A DNA stretch of 64,000 nucleotides from JANQKX01 sp039028695 (GTDB lineage Bacteria; Pseudomonadota; Alphaproteobacteria; Kiloniellales; Kiloniellaceae). Position 1 is the stretch's first letter. Each line of letters opens with the position of its first letter. The notes beneath the pieces were generated by a model. The model was not told the DNA's origin. It was given only the letters and a program-made list of their open reading frames with translations, and searched no databases. Both the position numbers and the translations under genes were made by a program. Below, piece after piece: positions 35,647 through 43,251 of the stretch. Where the stretch lies: assembly GCA_039028695.1 (NCBI GenBank), contig JBCCHN010000001.1, forward strand, positions 76,500 through 140,499. The letters run 5' to 3'.

Positions 35647-36660
35647 GTGAAACTAGGAATTCTAGCTGCCGGAGCAGTCCTGCTTGCGAGCACTGCCTTT
35701 TCAGCACACGCAGACGCAATAAAACTAGGCTATAATGGCGCGCCGGACGCGAAAAAGAATGCTGTCCACTACTTTGCCGAAAACCTAAAAGAGATTGTCG
35801 AAGAAAAATCCGACATCGAAATTGAGCTATTCCCGAACTCCCAGCTTGGTAGCGAGCAGGAGCGTATGGAGAACACCCTGGCAACGCCTTCGCTGAACGT
35901 CGCCAGCTTTGCAGGACTTTCGCCGGTCGTGCCGGAAAGCTTTGTCTCCAACACACCTTTCATGTTCAGCGGTCCAGAAGAAGCCCGCACTTTCTTTGAC
36001 GAGGGCGAATACTGGAAAATGGTGGAACAAGCATTCAGCGACCGCACTGGTGGGTCCGAAATCCTGGCGGTTGTAGAAGAAGGCGGATTTCTTGCCTTTA
36101 CCAGCACGAATAAGCCGATCCATTCGCCCGCAGATTTCGCAGGCATGAAGTTCCGTGCGATGGACCCATCGCAAGTCGCACTTTATGAGGCCATGGGCGC
36201 ATCCGGAACACCTGTTCCGTGGACCGAGGTCTATGCCGCGTTGCAAACCGGCGTTGTTGAAGGCCAGATGAACCCACCGCTCTACATCATTCTGGGATCG
36301 CTCAACGAAGTGCAGAATTACATGACACGCGCAAACGTTCAGTATTCCATGCAGTTTCTTGTCGGCAACGGCGCTTGGCTTGACTCTCTCTCGGATGAAG
36401 ACCGGAAGGTTTTAGAAGAGGCGATTGTCGAAGCGAACGCTAGGACACGCGACAATGTTCAGGCCAATGTCGAAAGCCGGGTCGAGTGGCTGAAGGAAAA
36501 TGGAATGGAGGTTATTGACCCGACAACCGAGCAACTGGCTGAGTTTCAGAAGATCGGTCAGCCAAGCTTTATTGAATGGCTGCGAAATCAGGATATCGAT
36601 CAGACGTTTATCGAAGCGGCCTTCAAGGACTTGGGAAAACCTGAGCTGCTGCAACAATGA
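35647..36660 (+). CDS. dctP: TRAP transporter substrate-binding protein (DctP)
   Basis: This 337-residue protein starts with GTG at 35647 (AGGAAGG upstream). It has a Sec signal peptide (LGILAAGAVLLASTAFSAHA) and the DctP core: KLGYNGAPDAKKNAVHYFAE, LFPNSQLGSEQERMENTL, FAGMKFRAMDPSQVALYEAM, YAALQTGVVEGQMNPP. A ligand carboxylate-binding Arg is expected in KFRAMDP. It overlaps the small permease by 4 bp. The downstream enzymes (VanX-type dipeptidase and D-amino-acid dehydrogenase) suggest that the ligand is D-Ala-D-Ala or a related D-amino-acid compound. TRAP proteins usually bind acids, and a zwitterionic dipeptide would be unusual. Confidence 0.92.
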   Translation: MKLGILAAGAVLLASTAFSAHADAIKLGYNGAPDAKKNAVHYFAENLKEIVEEKSDIEIELFPNSQLGSEQERMENTLATPSLNVASFAGLSPVVPESFVSNTPFMFSGPEEARTFFDEGEYWKMVEQAFSDRTGGSEILAVVEEGGFLAFTSTNKPIHSPADFAGMKFRAMDPSQVALYEAMGASGTPVPWTEVYAALQTGVVEGQMNPPLYIILGSLNEVQNYMTRANVQYSMQFLVGNGAWLDSLSDEDRKVLEEAIVEANARTRDNVQANVESRVEWLKENGMEVIDPTTEQLAEFQKIGQPSFIEWLRNQDIDQTFIEAAFKDLGKPELLQQ

Positions 36661-37142
36661 TCCGCACGGTGCAAACCTGGTTGGCACGCCTTACATTAGG
36701 CGTGTCAGCTATCCTGATTGCTTGGGTAACTCTATTCATCCTATACGGTGTGGGCTCGCGCTACTTTCTGGGTTCGTCTCCGATCTGGTTTGATGAACTG
36801 GCACGCTATGTGATCATCGGTGCCGCAATGATTGGTGTCGGGGCCGTTTGGGTGGACGGCGGGCATATGCGGGTTTCGGTTTTGGAAAACCGCGTGCCGG
36901 ATGCCATCCGCAAGACCGTTGTCCTATATCAATGGCTACTGACTTTGACGCTTGCGGGGGGAATGACCTGGTTCTCCTACAAATATGTTGGCCAAGTGGG
37001 TTTCTTTAAAACGCCTGGTTTACAAGTATCCCGATCCGTTCCCGTTACCCTAATGCCGATCGGATTCGGCCTGCTTTTTGTACTGGCTTTGTTGAACGGT
37101 CCAAAAGCTCTGAAACAACCGAAAATAGAGGTTGATCCATGA
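36657..37142 (+). CDS. dctQ: TRAP transporter small permease (DctQ)
   Basis: The 161-residue protein has four membrane helices (about 12-34, 47-67, 88-108, 128-148) and the motif SPIWFDELARYVIIGAAMIG followed by GHMRVSVLENRVP. It overlaps both neighbours by 4 bp (ATGA), so dctPQM is translationally coupled throughout, unlike the first TRAP operon in this window. Confidence 0.92.
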   Translation: MIRTVQTWLARLTLGVSAILIAWVTLFILYGVGSRYFLGSSPIWFDELARYVIIGAAMIGVGAVWVDGGHMRVSVLENRVPDAIRKTVVLYQWLLTLTLAGGMTWFSYKYVGQVGFFKTPGLQVSRSVPVTLMPIGFGLLFVLALLNGPKALKQPKIEVDP

Positions 37143-38416
37143 TCGCAACAATGCTTGGGGTAATGCTGATCCATGTTCTATTGGGTGTCCCCCTCTTCCT
37201 GAGCCTGATGGTAACAGCCGTTGTGGGCTTTTCCTTTGTTGGTTTCGATCAGATGGCGCGGATCATGCCGCAACAGGCGTTCGGCGGTATCGATGTCTTC
37301 TCTCTCATGGCGATTCCACTGTTCATTCTGGCGGGCAACCTCATGAACAACGGACAAATGACGCCAAGGCTGCTGCAATTTGCCGATCGCCTGGTAGGTC
37401 ACCTGCGAGGCGGCCTAGGACATGTGAACGTTACGGCCAGTGTGTTTTTTGCCGGCGTCAACGGGTCTGCGGTCGCTGATACCTCAGCGCTAGGTACCCT
37501 GCTTATTCCCGGCATGCGCAAGGCAGGGTTTCCCGGCACCTATGCCGCTGGGTTGACCGCCGCAAGCTCGCTGATCGGCCCGATCGTGCCCCCGTCCATT
37601 TTCATGATCCTATACGCCAGCATCACCGGTACTTCCGTTGGCAGTCTGTTCCTGGGAGGCATCCTCCCCGGGATTGCCCTTGGTGCAGCCTTCATGGGTA
37701 TGAATGTACTCTATGCACGTCTCTACAAGGTGGAGAAAAACCAACGCCGTGCCAAGCTCAGAGAAATCGCTTGCGCAGCCTACGTTGCTCTGCCTGCATT
37801 GATTGCGCCTGTAATTATTGTTGCCGGAATTGTTCTTGGCATTGTAACCCCAACAGAATCCGGCGCTCTTACTGTGGCGTACGTGCTGATTTGGGGATTG
37901 TGGAGCAAGAACCTGAGCGTTCGGGATGCCTGGGTATCCCTTCGAGAAACGGCGGTTCTGACTTCGGCGGTATTCGTCATCATCGCAATTTCGTCCATCG
38001 TGTCCTGGCAGCTGGCCTACGCCGATGCTCCCGCGGCATTTGTGGGCCTGCTTCAGCCATTTGCAGAAAGCCCGGTACTAACCCTAATCGCCATCTCCTG
38101 CGTCACCTTCATTACGGGGATGTTTATGGAAGAAGTTTCGGCGTTGTTTTTGCTGACGCCGATTATTCTGCCTGTTGCACAGATTGCAGGCGTCGATCCA
38201 GTGCATTTAGGAATCGTTATGACGCTCAATATCACGATCGCGTTAATCACGCCTCCAATGGGTGCTTGCGTATTTGTGGCCGCCGCCGTCGGCAAAGTCG
38301 ATATCGCACGCCTCTTTGTTGCGATTTGGCCCTTTATTGCCGTCGCTTTAACTGTGCTGCTGATAATAATCATGGTACCGGGACTGACCACTTGGTTGCC
38401 GTCCAGGCTGATGTAA
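37139..38416 (+). CDS. dctM: TRAP transporter large permease (DctM)
   Basis: This 425-residue, roughly 12-helix permease has the family motifs MAIPLFILAGNLMNNGQMTP, GLTAASSLIGPIVPPSIFMI and, in the second half, EVSALFLLTPIILPVAQIAG and TLNITIALITPPMGACVFVA. The VanX-type gene starts one base after its stop codon, so the peptidase is part of the same operon. Confidence 0.94.
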   Translation: MIATMLGVMLIHVLLGVPLFLSLMVTAVVGFSFVGFDQMARIMPQQAFGGIDVFSLMAIPLFILAGNLMNNGQMTPRLLQFADRLVGHLRGGLGHVNVTASVFFAGVNGSAVADTSALGTLLIPGMRKAGFPGTYAAGLTAASSLIGPIVPPSIFMILYASITGTSVGSLFLGGILPGIALGAAFMGMNVLYARLYKVEKNQRRAKLREIACAAYVALPALIAPVIIVAGIVLGIVTPTESGALTVAYVLIWGLWSKNLSVRDAWVSLRETAVLTSAVFVIIAISSIVSWQLAYADAPAAFVGLLQPFAESPVLTLIAISCVTFITGMFMEEVSALFLLTPIILPVAQIAGVDPVHLGIVMTLNITIALITPPMGACVFVAAAVGKVDIARLFVAIWPFIAVALTVLLIIIMVPGLTTWLPSRLM

Positions 38417-38417
38417 C

Positions 38418-39101
38418 ATGAGCGTCGGCAAGCCGATGGCATTAGATTGGAATGTTGCCCAATACATCTCAGCCGGCACAATCGATGAACCGCTTGTGCC
38501 GGTTGCAACCTGCGAATATTGGATCGCTCAACCGCTGTACTATCTGCATGGCTTAAAAGGCGCCTTACCGCAGATATGGGTACGTGAAGGGGTTTATGAG
38601 CGACTGGTCCGGGCGGCGCAAAACCTGCCTTCAAGGTATCGGCTGGTTTTGCTTGACGGTTGGCGCCCGAAATCCATTCAGCAGTTCCTTTTTAGCAGCT
38701 TTCGGGAAAAAGTGGCATCGGCAAACCCGACAATGAGCGACGAAGAAGTCGAACTTCAGACTCTGACTTTCGCGGCGCACCCATCGGACGATCCACAATG
38801 CCCCAGCCCCCACATCACTGGCGGGGCCATAGACGTCACATTGGCAGACGCAGATGGTACGCTATTGGACATGGGCAGTGAAGTTGACGAAATCAGCGAG
38901 CGGAGCTGGACAGCAGCGCCGGTACCAGTGCTACAGACCGAACGCAGAAAAGATCTGCTTGAAACAATGGTTCGGGCTGGGTTCACCAACCTGCCCAGTG
39001 AATGGTGGCATTTCGACTACGGTAATTGGGTTTGGGCATGGTACAGCAATCATTATGCCGCACTCTACGGCCCGATTGCAGGGCCTACACAGGAAGACTA
39101 A
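38418..39101 (+). CDS. VanX-type D-alanyl-D-alanine dipeptidase
   Basis: The 227-residue M15D zinc peptidase has all the VanX active-site features: Arg83 (DGWRP), zinc ligands His132 and Asp139 (SPHITGGAID), catalytic Glu195 and the third ligand His198 (EWWHFDY). It should cleave D-Ala-D-Ala to two D-Ala. There is no signal peptide, so it acts in the cytoplasm on imported or recycled dipeptide. It starts one base after dctM and is followed 135 bp later by a DadA-type dehydrogenase. The chain of uptake, cleavage and oxidation to pyruvate argues for a nutritional role and not vancomycin resistance; no vanH, vanA or vanRS homologue is present. Confidence 0.9.
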   Translation: MSVGKPMALDWNVAQYISAGTIDEPLVPVATCEYWIAQPLYYLHGLKGALPQIWVREGVYERLVRAAQNLPSRYRLVLLDGWRPKSIQQFLFSSFREKVASANPTMSDEEVELQTLTFAAHPSDDPQCPSPHITGGAIDVTLADADGTLLDMGSEVDEISERSWTAAPVPVLQTERRKDLLETMVRAGFTNLPSEWWHFDYGNWVWAWYSNHYAALYGPIAGPTQED

Positions 39102-39236
39102 GCAAAAACGTCGACTGGCAATAAGCTGACTGGTCCCACCAAAATCGAAGGCGACCAAGCAGTCGACGATCCAGCCATTTGCCTATGATTCAGATTACGG
39201 CGAACATCTTGCCAATAATATGAGGACGGACATCAT

Positions 39237-40490
39237 ATGAAGGTAGTTGTACTTGGTGCAGGTGTAATCGGTGTGACAACGGCATTTTATTTGGCAAAAC
39301 AAGGCATGAGCGTCACGGTGATCGATCGCCGGCGTGAGGCGGGAATGGAAACCAGTTTTGCCAATGCCGGCGAGTTATCTTACGGAATGACCTCACCATG
39401 GGCCGCGCCGGGCATCCCCAAAAAGGCGTTGAAGTGGCTGGTTATGCGGCATCGGCCTCTAATGATTTGGCCGATACTCAGCCCGACCATGTGGTCTTGG
39501 GGATTGAAGATGCTAGGCAACTGCAACGAGTCCCGCTATCGCATCAACAAAGGCCGAATGGTGCGGATCTCAAACTATAGCCGGGACGCCCTGACAGACC
39601 TGTGCGCCGAGCTGCCGCTTGAGTTCGATCGGAGGGAATTGGGAACACTTCAGCTATTCCGCACAGAAAAACAGCTCGAAGCGTCGGCGCTGGACCAGGA
39701 CGTGTTAAGAGAATTTGGGTCTCCTTTTGAGGTTCTGGATCGCGACGCCTGCGTTACCGCGGAACCCGGTTTAGCGCATGTGGCTGAAAAATTTGTTGGA
39801 GGGCTTCGATTAATTGGTGATCGAACGGGGGATTGCCGCAAGTTCACCAGCCAGCTTTCGCGGGAAACGGAAAAACTGGGAGTTTCCTTCCATTACAATG
39901 TCTCAATCCGAGACCTGATTGTCGAAAATGGGAAAATCGTTGCCGTCGAAACGGACGATGGCAGTGAGACCGGTGATCGTTTTGTTTGCTGCCTCGGGCC
40001 ATATTCGGCGATTTTGCTGAGGAAGGTAGGAATTCGGCTCCCTATCTATCCGGTAAAGGGATATTCCATTACACTACCAGTTACGGATCCCGACGCTGCG
40101 CCGCAATCAACGTTAATGGATGAAACCTATAAGGTCGCAATTACGCGGCTTGGAGATCGAATTCGCGTTGCCGGACAGGCCGAGATCATTGGTTACAATG
40201 ACCGTCTCGGCAAACACGCAACAGACGCTGTACGTCATGTCGTGAACGATCTTTTCCCTATGGGTGGGGATTTATCAGAGGCAAAAAACTGGACGGGGCT
40301 CCGCCCAATGACGCCAGACGGGACGCCGGTATTGGGCGCAACGGAGTACGAAAATCTATTTTTGAATACCGGACATGGCACTCTTGGTTGGACGATGGCC
40401 TGCGGATCGGGGCGAGCCGTCGCAGATTTGGTATCCGGCAGAACGCCCGAAATTTCTTTCGAAGGATTAGAAGCGAATAGATATCGCTGA
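39237..40490 (+). CDS. dadA: D-amino acid dehydrogenase (DadA-like)
   Basis: The 417-residue flavoprotein of the DAO/DadA family carries the FAD motif VVLGAGVIGVTTAFYLA (3-19) and the DadA-type signatures FANAGELSYGMTSPWAAPGI, YPVKGYSITLPV, WTGLRPMTPDGTPVLG and NTGHGTLGWTMACGSG. It oxidises D-alanine and other D-amino acids to 2-oxo acids and passes electrons to the respiratory chain. Length and motifs are normal. It is the last gene of the RpiR-TRAP-VanX-DadA module. No alanine racemase gene is linked. Confidence 0.92.
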   Translation: MKVVVLGAGVIGVTTAFYLAKQGMSVTVIDRRREAGMETSFANAGELSYGMTSPWAAPGIPKKALKWLVMRHRPLMIWPILSPTMWSWGLKMLGNCNESRYRINKGRMVRISNYSRDALTDLCAELPLEFDRRELGTLQLFRTEKQLEASALDQDVLREFGSPFEVLDRDACVTAEPGLAHVAEKFVGGLRLIGDRTGDCRKFTSQLSRETEKLGVSFHYNVSIRDLIVENGKIVAVETDDGSETGDRFVCCLGPYSAILLRKVGIRLPIYPVKGYSITLPVTDPDAAPQSTLMDETYKVAITRLGDRIRVAGQAEIIGYNDRLGKHATDAVRHVVNDLFPMGGDLSEAKNWTGLRPMTPDGTPVLGATEYENLFLNTGHGTLGWTMACGSGRAVADLVSGRTPEISFEGLEANRYR

Positions 40491-40846
40491 CTGGTATTAA
40501 ATTCGATGCTCTGTCTCAGACACCTGTTACCTGGCGCCTCTTTCCATCTCGTTGGGAATCAATCAACCGTTTTTTGGCGATACCAATCGGACCACTTAAG
40601 TGAAACTGGTCACGCCATCAGAACCCCCGTGCACCGCGAAAGTCGGATTTCTCAGGCTTGAATCTTTTGGTAATTCTATAAAATCGGTTCCACTTTTAAA
40701 GCTAAAGCGGGCATCAATCCAATTCGCAGCTGAGGGTCAGAATTAGCCGACAGTGGACTCTCCGATGTTGAGGGTTTGTTGCGGACTCCGCGTAAAGTAA
40801 CCGTCTATCACCTTTCGCCCAGTCGGCCACTACTCATCGATCAAGG
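40491..40846. other. Intergenic region with one copy of a short repeated segment
   Basis: About 356 bp between dadA and the convergent LDH/MDH gene. The stretch 40611-40652 is similar to 42878-42920 further on (see the repeat entries). Nothing else was recognised. Confidence 0.4.
40611..40652 (+). repeat. Short dispersed repeat, copy A
   Basis: This segment aligns to 42878-42920 with most positions identical. In the same relative frame both encode AIRTPV-x-RE. The two copies lie on the same strand, 2.3 kb apart, in noncoding DNA either side of the LDH/MDH and RidA genes. They could be remnants of one inserted element; no known family was recognised. Confidence 0.4.
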
Positions 40847-41920
40847 TTAGGTCTCCCGGGCAGATGTGATTTGCCTATTCGCTATCTCGATTGCGTGAGC
40901 CGCTGCGGCCAATGCGGTTGTCTCATCTTCATTCAAATCGAGGGGATAGACACTCTCCCATCCCTCCAATCCAAGCAAGACAGGGGCGGCAACCACACCA
41001 CATAACCCGAGCCACTCTCCATCAAGGGCGACCTGCGCCGGCCGAACTCTATGCTCTCCTCTGATTAGAGGTGCGGCGATTTCGGCGACGGCATGGGCCG
41101 TGGCCACTTCCGTGGTCCGGCCTGACGTATAGTGAATAAAGAACGGTTTCACCGCCATGCGAATATCAGCCGGTAAAGACTGCACAAATTCATAGGCAGC
41201 ACGGACATCTTGATTTCGAACCAATTCCAACATGTGCGCCATCTCGGTGCGCAGCTCGCCTGCGTAAGTGGAAAGAAGTCGCCCCGCGCGTGTACGCTGG
41301 ACCATGGCATCGAGAGTGGCAACATCAACGCCCCTGACATGTAATTGGCTCCAGGTGGGAACCATGTTGATACCGTGCTGTCCAAGAACATAGGTATGAA
41401 CCTGGTTGCGGCGGACACCGAGCTCTGCTGCGATTTCAGCACGAAACCGCAAGGTATCAGACCAAGCGCCGGCACCCAGCACGCGATGACGACCCAGACG
41501 CTCGGCAAACACGCAAACGCCAAGCTCGACTGGGTTTGATTGAACAATGACAATGGGTGGTGGTCCAGCACGCTTGCCCAAAGCATCCGCATAAACTGAA
41601 AAGAGCCGATAGTTGCCGCGCCCGAGAAGGGTCCGATCGGCTGGAGCGTTGGGGTCGGTGGATACTGTCGCGCCAGCCAGCATTACGACGATGTCCGCCT
41701 CGATCGCGGAAGGATCGCTTACCAATTCAATGGCAGGAGCATCATCAACAAAGGCGTCCTCAAGATCCGCGCGCAAGCCCCAGAGTTCGTCTTCGCTACG
41801 CCCACCATGATGCCCGACCAACTGAAGTCGCGCCGTCGGTGGCAAGACACGTCGATCTAACAATTGTGCAGCTAATTGACGGCCGCAGCTACCGGCGGCA
41901 CCGATAATTGCGAGGTCCAT
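40847..41920 (-). CDS. Lactate/malate dehydrogenase-family protein
   Basis: The 357-residue protein has the LDH/MDH dinucleotide motif GAAGSCGRQLA (7-17), VVMLAGATVS, VIVQSNPVEL and the catalytic His in VLGQHGINMVP, with substrate-contact Arg in WSDTLRFR. It is longer than classical LDH or MDH (about 310-330). The active-site loop is unlike either enzyme, so the 2-hydroxy acid specificity is unknown. It stands alone, convergent to dadA and divergent from ridA. If linked to the D-alanine module it could handle pyruvate or a related 2-oxo acid; this is inference. Confidence 0.82.
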   Translation of the reverse strand: MDLAIIGAAGSCGRQLAAQLLDRRVLPPTARLQLVGHHGGRSEDELWGLRADLEDAFVDDAPAIELVSDPSAIEADIVVMLAGATVSTDPNAPADRTLLGRGNYRLFSVYADALGKRAGPPPIVIVQSNPVELGVCVFAERLGRHRVLGAGAWSDTLRFRAEIAAELGVRRNQVHTYVLGQHGINMVPTWSQLHVRGVDVATLDAMVQRTRAGRLLSTYAGELRTEMAHMLELVRNQDVRAAYEFVQSLPADIRMAVKPFFIHYTSGRTTEVATAHAVAEIAAPLIRGEHRVRPAQVALDGEWLGLCGVVAAPVLLGLEGWESVYPLDLNEDETTALAAAAHAIEIANRQITSARET

Positions 41921-42332
41921 AACTTGCCTTCTTTCATTCGACTGTTTCGGATAATCCGCAAATCAGACTCTCCGCAACGCAGGTTTATCTTCCAGGATCC
42001 GATAGCAGCGTTCTTCACCCTACTCTTGTCCGAAATTCCCCAATCAACATCCATACCTATGTAGTTTGTATCACTGGCCGGTTACCAAGGGAACCTCGCC
42101 TCTTTGCCACAAATTAGAGTCAACACTCTCCTTTTGCGGACTTTTTGGCGGGGACCCGCTTTTGGGCGAAAATCGCAAGTTTTCGGCTCCCTGTCAGGCA
42201 GATTCGGTGGATCTGTTAAACGGTTCTGCTCACCAGGAACTTTCAGATGCGGAACCAGAGTGAAAAACCCAGATTGTCAGCTGATTGCATCTCTGAACTA
42301 AATACGCAAGATTACGAATTGTTTTTGCGGAT
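41921..42332. other. Divergent intergenic region
   Basis: About 410 bp between the LDH/MDH gene (minus) and ridA (plus). Promoters for both are expected here. Open frames of about 65 codons occur but have no recognised motif. No strong inverted repeat was found. Confidence 0.4.
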
Positions 42333-42755
42333 ATGAATGATATGAGACGTGACCTAGTATCAAATGGCAATCCAATGGAAGAAATCGTTGGATTCTCGAG
42401 AGCTGTCCGGGTTGGCCCCTATGTAACAATCGGTGGAACAGCCCCTGTAGACGCTGAGGGGAAAACCGTTGGAGTCGGCGATGCCGGTCTCCAAGCTGAG
42501 CGGATTTTCGAGATCATCGGAGATGCACTAGAGGGAGCAGGAACTGGTTGGCACGATGTCGTGCGCACCCGCATCATTCTCACCAATATAGACGACTGGA
42601 AGGCCGTAATAGATGTTCGTGCAAGGTTTTGTCGTGAAGCAAAGCCCGTCGACACGATCATGCAGGTTTCCGGCTTCGTCAACCCGGAGTGGTTGGTAGA
42701 AGTCGAGGCTGATGCCGTTGTTGCGGATGAGATTGAAAAGCGTCCTCTAGGTTAA
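42333..42755 (+). CDS. RidA-family enamine/imine deaminase
   Basis: The 140-residue YjgF/YER057c/UK114 protein hydrolyses reactive enamines and imines, such as 2-aminoacrylate, formed by PLP enzymes or D-amino-acid oxidation. It shows the conserved GGTAPVDAEGK region, the active-site Arg in VVRTRIILTNIDDW and the C-terminal VEVEADAV Glu. An alternative start is Met4. Its proximity to DadA and other amine-handling genes fits a detoxifying role. Confidence 0.9.
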   Translation: MNDMRRDLVSNGNPMEEIVGFSRAVRVGPYVTIGGTAPVDAEGKTVGVGDAGLQAERIFEIIGDALEGAGTGWHDVVRTRIILTNIDDWKAVIDVRARFCREAKPVDTIMQVSGFVNPEWLVEVEADAVVADEIEKRPLG

Positions 42756-43251
42756 AACTACCCGGTCCGGCTACTGCCAATGAGGATCTGTTGAAAGGTG
42801 ATTAGTCGAACTGCCCAGCCTATATCGGCTCACTAGAGCATAAATTGCGCAGCCGACTGGGACTCAGCTCAACGAGAAACGCCATTAGAACGCCTGTGAA
42901 ACGCGAAAAAACGGACTTTCGGACTTATGGCTCTTGGCGGTGCGGTCCAATTGCCTTCTCCGCCTGAATCAATTTGAGGACAAAGGTGGCTCTTCCAACC
43001 ACTTCTCGATCATAAAAGTCGACCAATCTAGTCACAAAAAGGGTGCCAAAACTTAATAACTCTTCTAACTATGAGGCAAATTCAAATAGCATAGAATCAT
43101 GTTTTCGCGACATAGCAGTTAACGTGCAAACGGTTACCTAAGAAACGACCAGTGCCCGGCAGCAATCGAACCAAAAAAGGGCTTACGGTCGTGGCATTTT
43201 ACCTCAATGCACCGCTTAGTTACCGCGGAATAATAGGGAAAGGGCTGAATT
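42756..43251. other. Intergenic region with repeat copy B
   Basis: About 500 bp between ridA and the CocE/NonD gene. It contains the second copy (42878-42920) of the short repeat and otherwise nothing I could identify. Confidence 0.4.
42878..42920 (+). repeat. Short dispersed repeat, copy B
   Basis: Related to 40611-40652; the translated core in the matching frame is NAIRTPVKREK against HAIRTPVHRES in copy A. It is noncoding here, with no start or ribosome-binding site. Confidence 0.4.

Noticed and set aside
38418..39101. VanX homologue as a vancomycin-resistance gene
   Set aside because: No VanA/VanH ligase-dehydrogenase pair or VanRS is present, and the gene is in a transport and D-amino-acid oxidation operon.
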